Numbered from the stretch's first letter, positions 22,337-31,567 are shown. The stretch: DNA of 64,000 bases from Nostoc sp. NMS8 (GCF_017115045.1 NZ_JABXKK010000098.1:244070-308069); one strand, 5' to 3'. The notes: a model not told the origin generated them from the letters alone. Made by a program: numbers and translations.

Positions 22337-22948
22337 GAATTAACAGAATTTAAACGAGATGTGTTGGAATTTCTGCGTCAACCTCTAGAAGATGGCTACG
22401 TCACAATTTCCCGCACCAAACTATCAGTAATGTTTCCCGCACAGTTTACTTTGGTGGCGAGTACTAATCCCTGTCCTTGCGGTTACTATGGCGATACTAT
22501 CCAACAGTGTACTTGTTCTCCGCGCCAACGCGAGCAATATTGGGCAAAACTTTCTGGGCCGTTGATGGATCGAATTGATTTACAAGTTGCAGTGAATCGC
22601 TTAAAACCAGAAGAAATTACCCAACAACCAACGGGAGAAACATCAACATCAGTACGCGAACGGGTGCAACAAGCAAGCGATCGCGCCATAACCCGTTTCC
22701 AAGGAGAAGCAAATCTGCGTTGCAATGCCCATTTGCAAAGTCGTCATCTCCAGAAATGGTGCAAGTTAGATGATGCTAGTCGTAATTTATTAGAAGCAGC
22801 AATTAGAAAATTAGGTTTATCAGCCAGAGCTAGCGATCGCATTCTCAAAGTAGCACGGACTATTGCAGATTTAGCAGGAGAAGATGAGCTAAAAACTAAT
22901 CATGTGGCAGAAGCTATCCAGTATCGCACAATTGATAGAATGCAGTAG
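22322..22948 (+). pseudogene. comM: 3' part of comM/yifB (Mg-chelatase-like AAA ATPase), interrupted
   Basis: The frame reads LFLDELTEFKRDVLEFLRQPLEDGYVTISR, then STNPCPCGYYGD, CTCSPRQREQYWAKLSGPLMDRIDLQV, LSARASDRILKVARTIADLAG and a C-terminal YRTIDRM, unmistakably the second half of ComM/YifB. In other bacteria ComM is a hexameric helicase that extends heteroduplex during natural transformation. Walker A and the N-terminal Lon-like domain are missing, so the fragment alone cannot be a working ATPase. A GTG at 22,361 would allow a short product, but no start is expected unless the element is removed. It is listed as interrupted rather than decayed, because the remaining frame is intact to the stop. 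Confidence 0.9.
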
Positions 22949-22981
22949 TAATAGCTATTTTTAGGTAATTTCAAACAACCT

Positions 22982-23623
22982 CTAAGACGTAGGAGAAATT
23001 AACTGACCAATACGCTTAAGAATTTGCAAAACGGCATACAGTTCTCTCGCGGATGCAAACGGGGCAAAAACTCTTGACAAATCGTACTGTGGCGTATTTG
23101 TTTGCGTCACTTTCACAAATAAAATATCGTCTCCATTCGTCACCATTCCAAATACAGGTTTACTGAGGTTAGGGTTAGCCATCATATAAGCTAGGGCTTG
23201 TGGTAAAGCTGACCAAATTGATAGTGTGGTTTTTTTTGACTCCAACACCATCACCCAGAACCGATCTTGTAACACTAAAACATCAATCCTTCCGCGCAAT
23301 ATCTCCTCACCATCATCCAAAATTAGTTCCACGGATGATTCAGCCTTAATTCTGAAAGGAGGATCGTAAAATCCAGAGAGTGCAAGTATTGGTGACACTA
23401 ACAATAATATGACTGTCCCTTCTAGTAAATCACCTCCAGCACGGTGATAAAGATACCTACGGCGCACGACATCCACAGAGACTTTTTCCGCTTCTGTAAT
23501 TTCAGACAATCCCTCATACCACTCTGGGAAAAATTGCTCGTTTTCAACACGGACAAAACCAAATCGATTTTCTGCATCCTCAAGAGTGGTAATCGCTTCC
23601 GTAATTGCTGCGGTCTGTGTCAT
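22982..23623 (-). CDS. Restriction-endonuclease-fold protein, cyanobacterial conserved
   Basis: A 213-residue protein. Its core RGRIDVLVLQDRFWVMVLESKKT is a PD-(D/E)XK-type half (D...E-K), followed by ALPQALAYMMANPNLSKPVFGMVTNGDDILFV, which resembles the helper region of type I restriction R-subunit-like nucleases. N-terminal helices precede it. I recall many stand-alone relatives in filamentous cyanobacteria. No methylase or specificity subunit is near, so a classical restriction system is not indicated. Just beyond its 3' end is a short IS/MITE-like end (TTTCAAACAACCTCTAA, about 22,967). Confidence 0.65.
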   Translation of the reverse strand: MTQTAAITEAITTLEDAENRFGFVRVENEQFFPEWYEGLSEITEAEKVSVDVVRRRYLYHRAGGDLLEGTVILLLVSPILALSGFYDPPFRIKAESSVELILDDGEEILRGRIDVLVLQDRFWVMVLESKKTTLSIWSALPQALAYMMANPNLSKPVFGMVTNGDDILFVKVTQTNTPQYDLSRVFAPFASARELYAVLQILKRIGQLISPTS

Positions 23624-23720
23624 TGCTTCTAGGTAAAAATTAGGCTCAACATCAGCGCATTTTTATTATCGCCAATTGGCGCGATTGCATTGTCATGTCA
23701 CTATAAAATTCTAGATTCCT

Positions 23721-23751
23721 CCCCAAGGAAGCTGTAAAAACACCCTTGGGG
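23721..23751. promoter_or_regulatory. Hairpin in the brkB leader region
   Basis: CCCCAAGG (23,721-23,728) and CCTTGGGG (23,744-23,751) form a perfect 8-bp inverted repeat 75 bp upstream of the BrkB start. It could be a leader hairpin or the terminator of an unseen transcript; there is no U-run. Confidence 0.4.
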
Positions 23752-23823
23752 GGATGTGGGTATAGAGGATATCAGTATCCAATATATCAGAGACTAAGCA
23801 ACATCCCCTAGAAGGAGACTGAT

Positions 23824-24846
23824 TTGATGAATTTGCGAGCAATTTGGAAGTTATTACAAGAGACATTCAAAGAATGGAGTGAGGATAAAGCCTCAAGGTT
23901 AGCGGCGGCGTTAGCTTATTACACGATTTTTTCGATCGCACCGTTGCTAATTATTGTAATTGCGATCGCAGGTGCAGTGTATGGAGAAGAAGCGGCAAGA
24001 GGTCAAATCGTCGGACAAATTCAAGGTTTAGTCGGCCCAGATGGCGCAAAGTTTCTCGAAACAGCGATTCAGAATGCTAACAAACCACAGACAGGAGCGA
24101 TCGCATCCATTATTAGTGTTGTAGTTTTGCTCTTAGGTGCTACTGGTTTATTTACTGAATTGCAAGATGCCATGAACACGATTTGGGAAGTGAAACCAAA
24201 ACCTGGACGCGGCGTAACTAACATGATTCGCCTACGTTTTTTGTCCTTTGCAATGGTGATTGGGATTGGCTTTTTACTTTTAGTTTCTCTGGTAATTAGT
24301 ACGGCGTTAGCAGCATTAGTAACATACTTTAGCAACTTGTTACCAGGTGTTGATTTTCTCTGGCAGATTATCAATTTTCTTCTCTCTTTTGCCATCACTA
24401 CGTTCCTATTTGGACTAATTTTTAAAGTTCTCCCAGATGTCAAAATTGCTTGGAGTGACGTTTTAGTTGGAGCTAGTCTCACCTCATTTTTGTTTTCTAT
24501 CGGAAGATTTTTATTAGGACAATATTTAGGGAATGGTAGTTTTGGTTCAGCTTATGGTGCTGCTGGTTCACTGGTCGTTATTTTAGCTTGGGTTAACTAT
24601 GCCGCACAGATTCTTTTCTTTGGTGCAGAGTTTACCCAAGTTTATGCCAGAAGATACGGTAGCGGCATAACTCCAACTAAACATGCCATACCTCTGTCTG
24701 ATAACACGAAATATGATGACACTACTTCAACCAGGCAAGTATCCACTAATAAAAAGACATCTTCCAGTTTTATTAATCCCTTATTTCAGAATTTTAAAAA
24801 GCCCAAGCGCTTAAAACAGAAAAGAAGAAGAAATCAGCGATTTTAA
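23824..24846 (+). CDS. YihY/BrkB-family membrane protein
   Basis: A 340-residue polytopic protein that starts at ATG 23,827 (MNLRAIWKLLQETFKEWSEDKASRLAAALAYYTIFSIAPLL) or one codon earlier at the TTG. The DKASRLAAALAYYTIFSIAPLL segment and the six hydrophobic stretches through YGAAGSLVVILAWVNYAAQILFFGAEFTQVYA match the YihY/BrkB family (formerly mis-called RNase BN). The C-terminus is a basic tail (KPKRLKQKRRRNQRF). The family role is unresolved; inner-membrane location is clear. Upstream are AGAAGGAGA and a hairpin. Confidence 0.9.
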   Translation: MMNLRAIWKLLQETFKEWSEDKASRLAAALAYYTIFSIAPLLIIVIAIAGAVYGEEAARGQIVGQIQGLVGPDGAKFLETAIQNANKPQTGAIASIISVVVLLLGATGLFTELQDAMNTIWEVKPKPGRGVTNMIRLRFLSFAMVIGIGFLLLVSLVISTALAALVTYFSNLLPGVDFLWQIINFLLSFAITTFLFGLIFKVLPDVKIAWSDVLVGASLTSFLFSIGRFLLGQYLGNGSFGSAYGAAGSLVVILAWVNYAAQILFFGAEFTQVYARRYGSGITPTKHAIPLSDNTKYDDTTSTRQVSTNKKTSSSFINPLFQNFKKPKRLKQKRRRNQRF

Positions 24847-25074
24847 TCCCTGATTGCCGGAAAGTTATATTTGTAAATCTGATAGATATTGAAGTATCTA
24901 ATATCAAGTCTGGTTAATTAGTGATGATTCCCATATTTGAATCTCTTCTCCATCAGTTGGGTGGAGTTATTCGGGTTTAATTAAATCATTAACCAGAGAT
25001 GATATAACTTCTCATAAAAGTCAGCTTTATAAGAAAACACAAATAAATTTATACTGGATTTTTTCCAGACTTAT

Positions 25075-25626
25075 ATGGAAAAATGGTTTTTCATCAATTG
25101 GCACGCAATTTTTGTTCCTAGCATCAGCGTCTTTGAGTTGATTATCCGTGGTTCACTAGTATACTTAGCGCTGTTCTCAGTGCTACGCCTACTTCCTAGC
25201 CGACAATTAGGAACGCTAGGAATTACTGATTTACTCGTCGTTGTGCTATTTGCGGAAGCTGCTCAAAATGCAATGGCAAGTAATTACACATCGATTACTG
25301 AAGGTGCGATTCTGGTCGGAACAGTGATTTTTTGGAGTTACTTGCTGAACTGGTTGGGTTACAAACTTCCCCAGTTCCAACGTTTTTTGAATCCGCCACC
25401 GTTGCTACTGGTAAAAAATGGTCGGATGATTGAACGTCATCTGCAACGAGAGTTAATTACAGATGATGAGTTGATGAGCAAGCTACGTCAGCAAGGTGTA
25501 GAATTTTTAGCTGATGTGAAGTTCGCGTATATAGAGGCTGACGGCAGGATTAGTATCATCATGTCGGATTCAAAAACTAGTTCTGTCCCTGAGCAAAAAG
25601 TAGCGTTAAAAAGCGATCTACATTAA
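25075..25626 (+). CDS. YetF/DUF421-family membrane protein
   Basis: A 183-residue protein with two or three N-terminal membrane segments (VFELIIRGSLVYLALFSVLRLLP, LGITDLLVVVLFAEAAQNAM, ILVGTVIFWSYLLNWLG). A cytosolic module, PPLLLVKNGRMIERHLQRELITDDELMSKLRQQGV...VKFAYIEADGRISII, is typical of YetF. The family is linked to membrane or spore stress by studies in Bacillus; its role in cyanobacteria is unknown. It is co-directional with purB, 40 bp upstream of it. Confidence 0.85.
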   Translation: MEKWFFINWHAIFVPSISVFELIIRGSLVYLALFSVLRLLPSRQLGTLGITDLLVVVLFAEAAQNAMASNYTSITEGAILVGTVIFWSYLLNWLGYKLPQFQRFLNPPPLLLVKNGRMIERHLQRELITDDELMSKLRQQGVEFLADVKFAYIEADGRISIIMSDSKTSSVPEQKVALKSDLH

Positions 25627-25666
25627 TTAAACTGTAAAATATGACGGTTGTATTCTGTGCCGAACT

Positions 25667-26962
25667 GTGATTGAGCGTTATACTTTGCCCGAAATGGCTA
25701 ATCTGTGGAATGAAGCCTATAAACTAAAAACTTGGCTGCAAGTCGAAATTGCTGTTTGTGAGGCTCAAGCTGAACTTGGTTACATTCCATCTGAAGCTGT
25801 TGAGGAAATTAAAGCCAAAGCAGATTTTGACCCGAAGCGGGTGCTAGAAATTGAGGCTGTAGTCCGCCATGATGTCATTGCTTTCTTGACAAATGTCAAT
25901 GAATATGTAGGCGATGCTGGACGCTATATTCACCTGGGTTTAACTAGTTCGGATGTTTTGGATACGGCTTTAGCACTGCAATTAGTTGCCAGCCTAGATA
26001 TATTGTTGCAACGTCTAGAAGATTTGATTCAGGTAATTCGCCAAAAAGCACGGGAACATCGTCATACAGTGATGGCTGGCCGATCGCATGGTATTCACGC
26101 TGAACCAATTACTTTTGGTTTTAAGCTAGCTGGTTGGTTAGCAGAGGTGTTGCGACACCAAGAACGCTTGATAATACTCCGGCAAACGATCGCTGTGGGT
26201 AAAATTTCTGGTGCGGTGGGAACTTATGCCAATATTGAACCCCGTGTAGAAGCGATCGCTTGCCAAAAACTCGGACTCAAACCCGATACGGCCTCAACAC
26301 AAGTTATTTCCCGCGATCGCCACGCTGACTACGTGCAACAATTAGCTTTGGTAGCGGCAACCATCGAACGCTTTGCTGTAGAAATTCGCAATCTCCAAAA
26401 AACAGACGTTCTAGAAGTTGAAGAATTTTTCGCCAAAGGTCAAAAAGGCTCTTCAGCAATGCCACACAAGCGCAACCCCATTCGTTCGGAACGATTAACG
26501 GGAATGGCACGACTCGTCAGAAGTCATGCAGGTGCAGCTTTAGAAAACGTTGCCCTCTGGCATGAGCGGGATATTTCTCATAGTTCTGTAGAACGGGTAA
26601 TTTTACCAGATGCTTGCACTTTGACTCACTTCATGTTGTCAGAAATAACCGACTTGGTGAAAAACCTGTTGGTCTATCCTGAGAACATGAAACGGAATCT
26701 CAACTGTTACGGCGGCGTTGTGTTCAGCCAAAAAGTATTACTGGCTTTGATAGACAAGGGAAGCAACCGAGAAGATGCTTATGCGATCGTCCAAGAAAGC
26801 GCTCACGCCGCTTGGAACAAACCAGCAGGCAACTTTCAGGACTTGATTAGCAAAGATCCGCGTGTTACCCAAAAGTTGTCTCCAGAAGAACTAGACGTGT
26901 GTTTTGACCCCCAGCAACATCTGCGGCATTTAGAAGAAGTTTACCAACGATTAGGAATTTAG
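25667..26962 (+). CDS. purB: Adenylosuccinate lyase
   Basis: A 431-residue protein with a GTG start (MIERYTLPEMANLWNEAYKLKTWLQVEIAVCEA). It carries the fumarase-superfamily signature KGSSAMPHKRNPI, the substrate-binding TSSDVLDTALALQ and AGRSHGIHAEP. It performs two steps in purine synthesis: SAICAR to AICAR, and adenylosuccinate to AMP, each releasing fumarate. Length and motifs are normal for the bacterial short-form PurB. A strong palindromic terminator follows at 26,976. Confidence 0.97.
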   Translation: MIERYTLPEMANLWNEAYKLKTWLQVEIAVCEAQAELGYIPSEAVEEIKAKADFDPKRVLEIEAVVRHDVIAFLTNVNEYVGDAGRYIHLGLTSSDVLDTALALQLVASLDILLQRLEDLIQVIRQKAREHRHTVMAGRSHGIHAEPITFGFKLAGWLAEVLRHQERLIILRQTIAVGKISGAVGTYANIEPRVEAIACQKLGLKPDTASTQVISRDRHADYVQQLALVAATIERFAVEIRNLQKTDVLEVEEFFAKGQKGSSAMPHKRNPIRSERLTGMARLVRSHAGAALENVALWHERDISHSSVERVILPDACTLTHFMLSEITDLVKNLLVYPENMKRNLNCYGGVVFSQKVLLALIDKGSNREDAYAIVQESAHAAWNKPAGNFQDLISKDPRVTQKLSPEELDVCFDPQQHLRHLEEVYQRLGI

Positions 26963-26975
26963 CATTAATTTACCT

Positions 26976-27001
26976 GTAGTAAGCGCTTAAGCGCTTGCTA
27001 C
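26976..27001 (+). terminator. Palindromic terminator after purB
   Basis: GTAGTAAGCGCTTAAGCGCT continues to TGCTAC, a 26-bp palindrome with one mismatch pair, followed by TAACCTTTTAG. It starts 13 bp after the purB stop. Confidence 0.6.
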
Positions 27002-27040
27002 TAACCTTTTAGGGAACTCCAAGAAATAAATTATCCAATA

Positions 27041-27099
27041 TTGTGGGGTCGCCATCTTGCCCGCCATACAGACTGGGCTATCGTGTCGCCCACCCCACA
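27041..27099. repeat. Imperfect hairpin repeat next to the MITE
   Basis: TGTGGGGTCGCC...GCCC and GGGC...GTCGCCCACCCCACA face each other across a short loop, giving an imperfect stem of about 25 bp. It may be a separate palindromic repeat unit. No gene lies here. Confidence 0.45.
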
Positions 27100-27106
27100 G
27101 GAGTTA

Positions 27107-27199
27107 CAGCGAATTGCAATCAAACGTGCCACAAATAAAAGCAATACTGGGCTTTGTTTTATGATTTATTTTTGTGGCGGCTTTGATCGAAAACTGCTG
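27107..27199. mobile_element. 93-bp MITE with IS630-like ends
   Basis: The left end, CAGCGAATTGCAATCAAAC, and the reverse complement of the right end, CAGCAGTTTTCGATCAAAG, both run on to GCCACAAA-ATAAA, giving terminal inverted repeats of about 35 bp with mismatches. Both sides are flanked by TA (27,105-27,106 and 27,200-27,201), the IS630/Tc1 target duplication. The outer CAGCAGTTTTC matches the ends of the IS630 copy at 30,115. Confidence 0.65.
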
Positions 27200-27390
27200 T
27201 AATTAGATGTTTTTTTATTTGTCAGTCCCTTACCCCAAAAATACGTAGATATTATCAAACAAGATATATAAAGATACCAACAACATTTAGTATTACATTG
27301 CTGAAGAGTGTCCCTCCAATGCTGGGATTATTGTTTACACTGGGTAATATATACAACAAATACTTATTTATTAGTATTAAGAGTGCTTTG

Positions 27391-27939
27391 ATGATTGAAA
27401 TCCTAGCCACACTTTCTGCCTCTGCGGCAGCCGGAATGAGAATAGGCATACCTTTACTGATTATTGGACTATTGCAAGGTAGTAACTTGTGGTCACAAGT
27501 TCCAATTTTATCTCACATTTCTCCACCACTATTATTAGGTTGCCTCACCAGTTGGTCATTAATTGAATTATTAGCCTCAAAAAAACTCTGGGGGCAAAGA
27601 TTTTTACAACTAGTTCAGTTATTTATGTCTCCCATCGTCGGTGCAATTATGGGGTTAGGAGTAGCTACCGCAACAGCAACGCCAAACTGGTTGATTGCCA
27701 TCATTGGAGGTTTGTTAGCTTTGGTACTCCAGCTAGTCCAAGTTGGTTGGTTCTATCGGTTACGTGGCTTACCATTGTGGGCAGTTTTTCTTCAAGATAC
27801 CTTGTGCATTGCCCTGGTACTATTTGCCTTTGATGCTCCCTGGCAAGGAGGATTAATTGCTTTAATACTGCTTTGGTTTGCAGTTCGTAGTGCGAAGCAG
27901 TGGTATAACTGGCGCAGGGGATTAGGGACTAGGTACTAG
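27391..27939 (+). CDS. DUF4126 membrane protein
   Basis: The start is MIEILATLSASAAAGMRIGIPLL at 27,391; the longer frame from 27,298 lacks support. The 182-residue product is hydrophobic with five to six membrane stretches and the 'SA-AG-R---PLL' opening of DUF4126. The segment LIIGLLQGSNLWSQVPILSHIS and the C-terminal WRRGLG are also visible. Function is unknown; it is membrane-located. It ends in short tandem repeat text. Confidence 0.75.
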   Translation: MIEILATLSASAAAGMRIGIPLLIIGLLQGSNLWSQVPILSHISPPLLLGCLTSWSLIELLASKKLWGQRFLQLVQLFMSPIVGAIMGLGVATATATPNWLIAIIGGLLALVLQLVQVGWFYRLRGLPLWAVFLQDTLCIALVLFAFDAPWQGGLIALILLWFAVRSAKQWYNWRRGLGTRY

Positions 27940-28190
27940 GGACTGGGGAAGGTGGGGCCCCCTCTGGGGATAAGGGGTAATGGGGATTGGTGGTAGGGCA
28001 ATAGGATCGGTTAAGGCAAGTCTTTGTGATACTAGAATTTTCATCAAAAAACCTTAAGCAAACCATATTGGGTGGTAGGGGACTAAGGATTATATATTAT
28101 TCTTTCTTTGCCTCTCCTACTCCTTTCTGCTTTTCCCTTCCACTTCTCCCTCTTCATATACCCAGTCCCTAATCCCCAATCCCAAGCCCC
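27922..28190. repeat. Short G-rich and C-rich tandem repeat text between DUF4126 and hemH
   Basis: GGGACTAGGTACTAGGGACT near 27,930 and AGTCCCTAATCCCCAATCCC near 28,165 are the mirrored short-unit repeats (STRR-like) common in Nostoc-type genomes. The first overlaps the last codons of DUF4126. No gene is supported between them. Confidence 0.6.
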
Positions 28191-28192
28191 CT

Positions 28193-29359
28193 TTACTGCA
28201 AAATCCCAATCATGTGCAAGAAACCGTGACCGGTAATTAGCTCAATGATTAAGGCAATAAAACCCAGCATTGCAATCCGACCATTCCATACTTCAGCGCT
28301 AGTTGTCAGTCCCCATTCCCAACGCTCTTGAGGGTACATCTTTACCATTTTTTTTATTTGGGCAGCTTGCGAAAGCTTGAAACTGGGGTTTCTCAGCGCA
28401 TCAATCACTAATTGGGCTAGTGCATTAATAAATACTGGATGGGTATTGGGAGCCGGTACGCGGCGGAAGTGGTGAATTCCTGCTTCTTCGGCTACTTCTC
28501 GATACTCAATATCAATTTCTTGTAGTGTCTCGATATGCTCTGAGACAAAACTGATTGGCACTACAACCAAATCTTTTACGCCTTGTGCGCCTAGTTCTTT
28601 GAGGGCATCTTCAGTATAGGGTTGGAGCCATTCTACTGGGCCGACACGACTTTGGTAAGCTAAGGTGTGAGCATTGGGTCGATTGAGGGTCTGTATAATC
28701 AGGGCACTACATTCTTCAATTTCCTGCTGGTAAGGGTCGCCTGCTTCTTCAACGTAGCTTTTCGGAACGCCGTGAGCGCTGAAGAATATATGAACCTTAT
28801 CTGGGTTAGGAAACTGCTCAAGTTCTTGGGCTATGAGTTGCGCCATTGCTTGCAGGTAGCCTGGTTCTTTGTACCAAGAAGGAATGACGGTGTAATCAAT
28901 GGGTTGAAGTTTTGGATCTTCTTGCCAAATCTTTTCTAAAAGCCGGAAGCTGGAACCACTGGTACTGATAGAAAACTGGGGATATAGTGGTAATATTACT
29001 AGGTGTTCTACATTATCTTGGGCAATCTGTGCGATCGCTTCTTCTGTATAGGGATGCCAATAACGCATTCCTACGTAAATATTGGCTTCTTGTCCCAAAT
29101 AACCCAACTGTTCTTTTAAAGCTTCCCCTTGCGCTTCTGTAATCCGTCGCAGTGGAGAACCACCACCGATTTGCTTATAATTTGCTTGAGATGTTCTGGT
29201 TCGGCGCGTGGCAATAAACCAGGCTAAGGGCTTTTGCAACCAGCGAAATGGTAGGCGAATAATTTCCGGATCGGAAAATAGGTTGTACAAAAACGGCCCG
29301 ACATCCTCTAGCTTGTCGGGGCCACCGAGATTGAGTAATAAGACGCCTACACGACCCAT
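28193..29359 (-). CDS. hemH: Ferrochelatase with C-terminal CAB-like membrane tail
   Basis: A 388-residue protein: MGRVGVLLLNLGGPDKLEDVGPFLYNLFSDPEII, GSPLRRITEAQGEAL, FFSAHGVPKSYVEEAGDPY and PISFVSEHIETLQEIDIEY are standard ferrochelatase blocks. It inserts Fe2+ into protoporphyrin IX to make protoheme. The C-terminal extension carries WNGRIAMLGFIALIIELITG, a chlorophyll a/b-binding-like transmembrane helix found in cyanobacterial and plant type II enzymes and linked to photosystem membranes. This makes a photosynthetic host near certain. It is divergent from the methyltransferase gene. Confidence 0.97.
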   Translation of the reverse strand: MGRVGVLLLNLGGPDKLEDVGPFLYNLFSDPEIIRLPFRWLQKPLAWFIATRRTRTSQANYKQIGGGSPLRRITEAQGEALKEQLGYLGQEANIYVGMRYWHPYTEEAIAQIAQDNVEHLVILPLYPQFSISTSGSSFRLLEKIWQEDPKLQPIDYTVIPSWYKEPGYLQAMAQLIAQELEQFPNPDKVHIFFSAHGVPKSYVEEAGDPYQQEIEECSALIIQTLNRPNAHTLAYQSRVGPVEWLQPYTEDALKELGAQGVKDLVVVPISFVSEHIETLQEIDIEYREVAEEAGIHHFRRVPAPNTHPVFINALAQLVIDALRNPSFKLSQAAQIKKMVKMYPQERWEWGLTTSAEVWNGRIAMLGFIALIIELITGHGFLHMIGILQ

Positions 29360-29452
29360 AGCAGTTACTTTCCCCCAATCTTTTCAGGTTTTTTACTAAT
29401 GTTAACAATATATCTTTATTAAATATAAAGCTTAATAGCAAGGAAATATGCA

Positions 29453-30076
29453 ATGGCAACAATTTTAAGAGATTGGAGTTACCGTTATCAGTGGTTATAT
29501 GATAGTATTTCGCGTTTAGCAGCTTTAAGTGTAGGTGGTGAAGCCCGTTTTCGGCAACTTGCTTTGCAAGGCTTAACAATTCACTCAGATACTCAGATTT
29601 TAGATTTGTGTTGTGGCAGTGGTCAAACAACGCAATTTTTGGCAAAAACTTCACAAAACGTAATAGGATTAGACGCTTCACCCAAGTCTTTGCAACGGGC
29701 GCGGCAAAATGTACCAGAAGCTTCTTATGTAGAAGCTTTTGCCCAAGAGATGCCATTTGCAGATAATCTATTTGATTTGGTGCATATCAGCATTGCATTA
29801 CATGAGATGCAGCCTCAGCAATTACAGAAAATTATTAATGAAGTTTATCGGGTGTTGAAACCTGGAGGGGTGTTTACGCTGGTGGATTTTCACGCCCCGA
29901 CAAATCCGATATTTTGGCCTGGGGTATCGATATTTTTATTGTTGTTTGAGACGGAAACAGCTTGGGAATTGTTGAAAACTGATTTAGCTGAGTTGTTAAC
30001 TAAGACTGGCTTTGAAGTGGGTAAGCTAACTTTATATGCAGGTGGTAGTTTGCAAGTGATACAAGCGAAGAAGTGA
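29453..30076 (+). CDS. Class I SAM-dependent methyltransferase
   Basis: A 207-residue protein. Motif I is ILDLCCGSGQTTQFL (the E/DxGxGxG variant DLCCGSGQ), motif II VIGLDASPKSLQRAR and motif III LFDLVHISIALHEM, followed by VLKPGGVFTLVDFHAP. This is a UbiE/COQ5-like small methyltransferase with a short N-terminal helix. The substrate is unknown. It is divergent from hemH with a 93-bp gap, and IS630 sits 38 bp downstream. Confidence 0.85.
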   Translation: MATILRDWSYRYQWLYDSISRLAALSVGGEARFRQLALQGLTIHSDTQILDLCCGSGQTTQFLAKTSQNVIGLDASPKSLQRARQNVPEASYVEAFAQEMPFADNLFDLVHISIALHEMQPQQLQKIINEVYRVLKPGGVFTLVDFHAPTNPIFWPGVSIFLLLFETETAWELLKTDLAELLTKTGFEVGKLTLYAGGSLQVIQAKK

Positions 30077-30114
30077 AGAATATTGCTTTATTAATGGCAG
30101 GTAATACCAATTTA

Positions 30115-31141
30115 CAGCAATTTTCAGGTAATTGAACCACAGACTAGGGTAGACTGAAGAGATAGCATGGTTTAAATAGATGCCAGTATCTTACTCAAAG
30201 GATTTGCGTGAGCGTGTGATTATGGCGTGTGTTGCAAAAGAAGGTTCTCAACGCCAGTTAGCGCAAAGATTTAAGGTCAGCCTGTCATTTGTGCGAAACC
30301 TACTGCGTCAGCATCGGGCAAATGGCGAAATCGAGGCGAAACGACGTGGAGGATAGCAAAAGCCAACAATAACAAATGAGCATCTATCGCTTATCCAGTC
30401 TTTGGTTGAGGAAAAAAATGATTTGTTACTTAGAGAATTATGCGATCGCTATGCAGAACGCACAGGGATAAGAGTGAGTATCACAACAATGCATCGAGCC
30501 GTAGAAAAATTAGGCTTACGTGTAAAAAAAAAGTCTTTATGCTAGCGAGCAAGATACCCCAAGAGTACAAGAGTTAAGGCATGATTATCGTCGTTGGTTA
30601 GATAAAATTGATGTCAGAAATTTAGTCTTTGTCGATGAAGCGGGATTGAATTTATCAATCGCTGCGCGGCTTATTTGCCAGAGCCGTTAATGGTGAACGA
30701 GCAGTTGGTAGTCTCCCAGGAAGTAAGGGTGGGAACGTTTCTTTAATTGGTGCTTTAAACCTTGATGGACTTGTTGCAGCGATGACCGTGCCAGGAAGTA
30801 CAAATACTGAAGTATTTCTCACTTATGTGACTCAGGTCTTAGCACCGCAGTTGTGGAAAGGAGCAATCGTGGTCATGGATAATCTCCGGGTTCATCACGC
30901 TGAGCGTGTAAGAGTAGCAATTGAGTCCGTTGATGCAAAAGTCAAATTTTTACCTCCCTACTCTCCCGATTTATCTCCCATAGAACTGTGTTGGTCGAAA
31001 CTCAAGCAATTTCTCCGTTCCTGTGAAGCACGCACATTGGAATCACTCGACCAAGCAATGGCTCTTGCTGTCAATTACATTACCGAAGATGATGCTTTCA
31101 GTTGGTTCCACCACTGTGGTCTATTTACCTGAAAACTGCTG
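30115..31141 (+). mobile_element. IS630-family insertion sequence, decayed
   Basis: The ends are CAGCAATTTTCAGGTAA (left) and, reverse complemented, CAGCAGTTTTCAGGTAA (right), within about 28-bp imperfect inverted repeats ending in CCACAG. TA duplications flank the element at 30,113-30,114 and 31,142-31,143. The length of 1,027 bp fits a one-gene IS630 member. The transposase is broken. Another copy with the same end starts at 63,922. Confidence 0.85.
30180..31132 (+). pseudogene. IS630-family transposase, broken
   Basis: The first part reads MPVSYSKDLRERVIMAC...QRQLAQRFKVSLSFVRNLLRQH (helix-turn-helix), then hits an in-frame TAG at 30,354. It continues as ELCDRYAERTGIRVSITTMHRAVEKLGLRVKKKSL, shifts frame near 30,540 (ASEQDTPRVQELRHDY...VFVDEAG), and shifts again near 30,665. 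The last part is open from 30,782: VVMDNLRVHHAERVR...LPPYSPDLSPIELCWSKLK. The DDE residues (VFVDEAG, VMDNL, SPIE) are still visible. One stop and two frameshifts mean no active transposase is made from this copy. Confidence 0.85.
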
Positions 31142-31164
31142 TAATGTGAAGTTGCAGATATCTT

Positions 31165-31249
31165 GATCCCCCTAAATCCCCCTTAAAAAGGGGGACTTTG
31201 ATAGAGGTTTTTCCGGTTCCCCCCTTAAAAAGGGGGGCTAGGGGGGATC
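31165..31249. repeat. GATCCCCC palindromic repeat, copy 1
   Basis: GATCCCCCTAAATCCCCC...TAGGGGGGATC: outer 10-11-bp arms enclose two inner hairpins (CCCCCTTAAAAAGGGGG and CCCCCCTTAAAAAGGGGGG). The same architecture recurs at 32,459 and 40,868, and a one-hairpin version occurs inside a gene at 50,748. The remaining gap up to 31,567 shows no gene. Confidence 0.85.
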
Positions 31250-31567
31250 GAATTCTATGCAGCTTCATAAAGAATTGGTATAAGATCCGCTGCGATTAAG
31301 CTAAAAAACATCTAAATTGCACGATCAAAGAAATTTGTACACCTACCCTTGCGCGCATATAAGGGAACTCAGCACAGTAAATTGTTTAGTGCTATAGTTT
31401 TTTTTTGCCAATACATCCGACTTTTCCCTAACATACAGCTACAGCAAGGAAGGCTTAGACGGTAAAGGAAGCTAGTATTACGGTAAACCGATTGATAAGC
31501 TGTAGTATTTATTTTATAGTACTGTACGTATAACAAGTAATAAAATTTTCGCTAATTAAAGGTAGAG

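Noticed and set aside
22361..22948. Complete short gene with a GTG start
   Set aside because: Homology to ComM extends upstream of the GTG to 22,325 and the ATPase core would be missing, so it is treated as an interrupted gene.
22982..23623. Restriction-modification system
   Set aside because: Only a single nuclease-fold gene is present; no methylase or specificity gene lies nearby.
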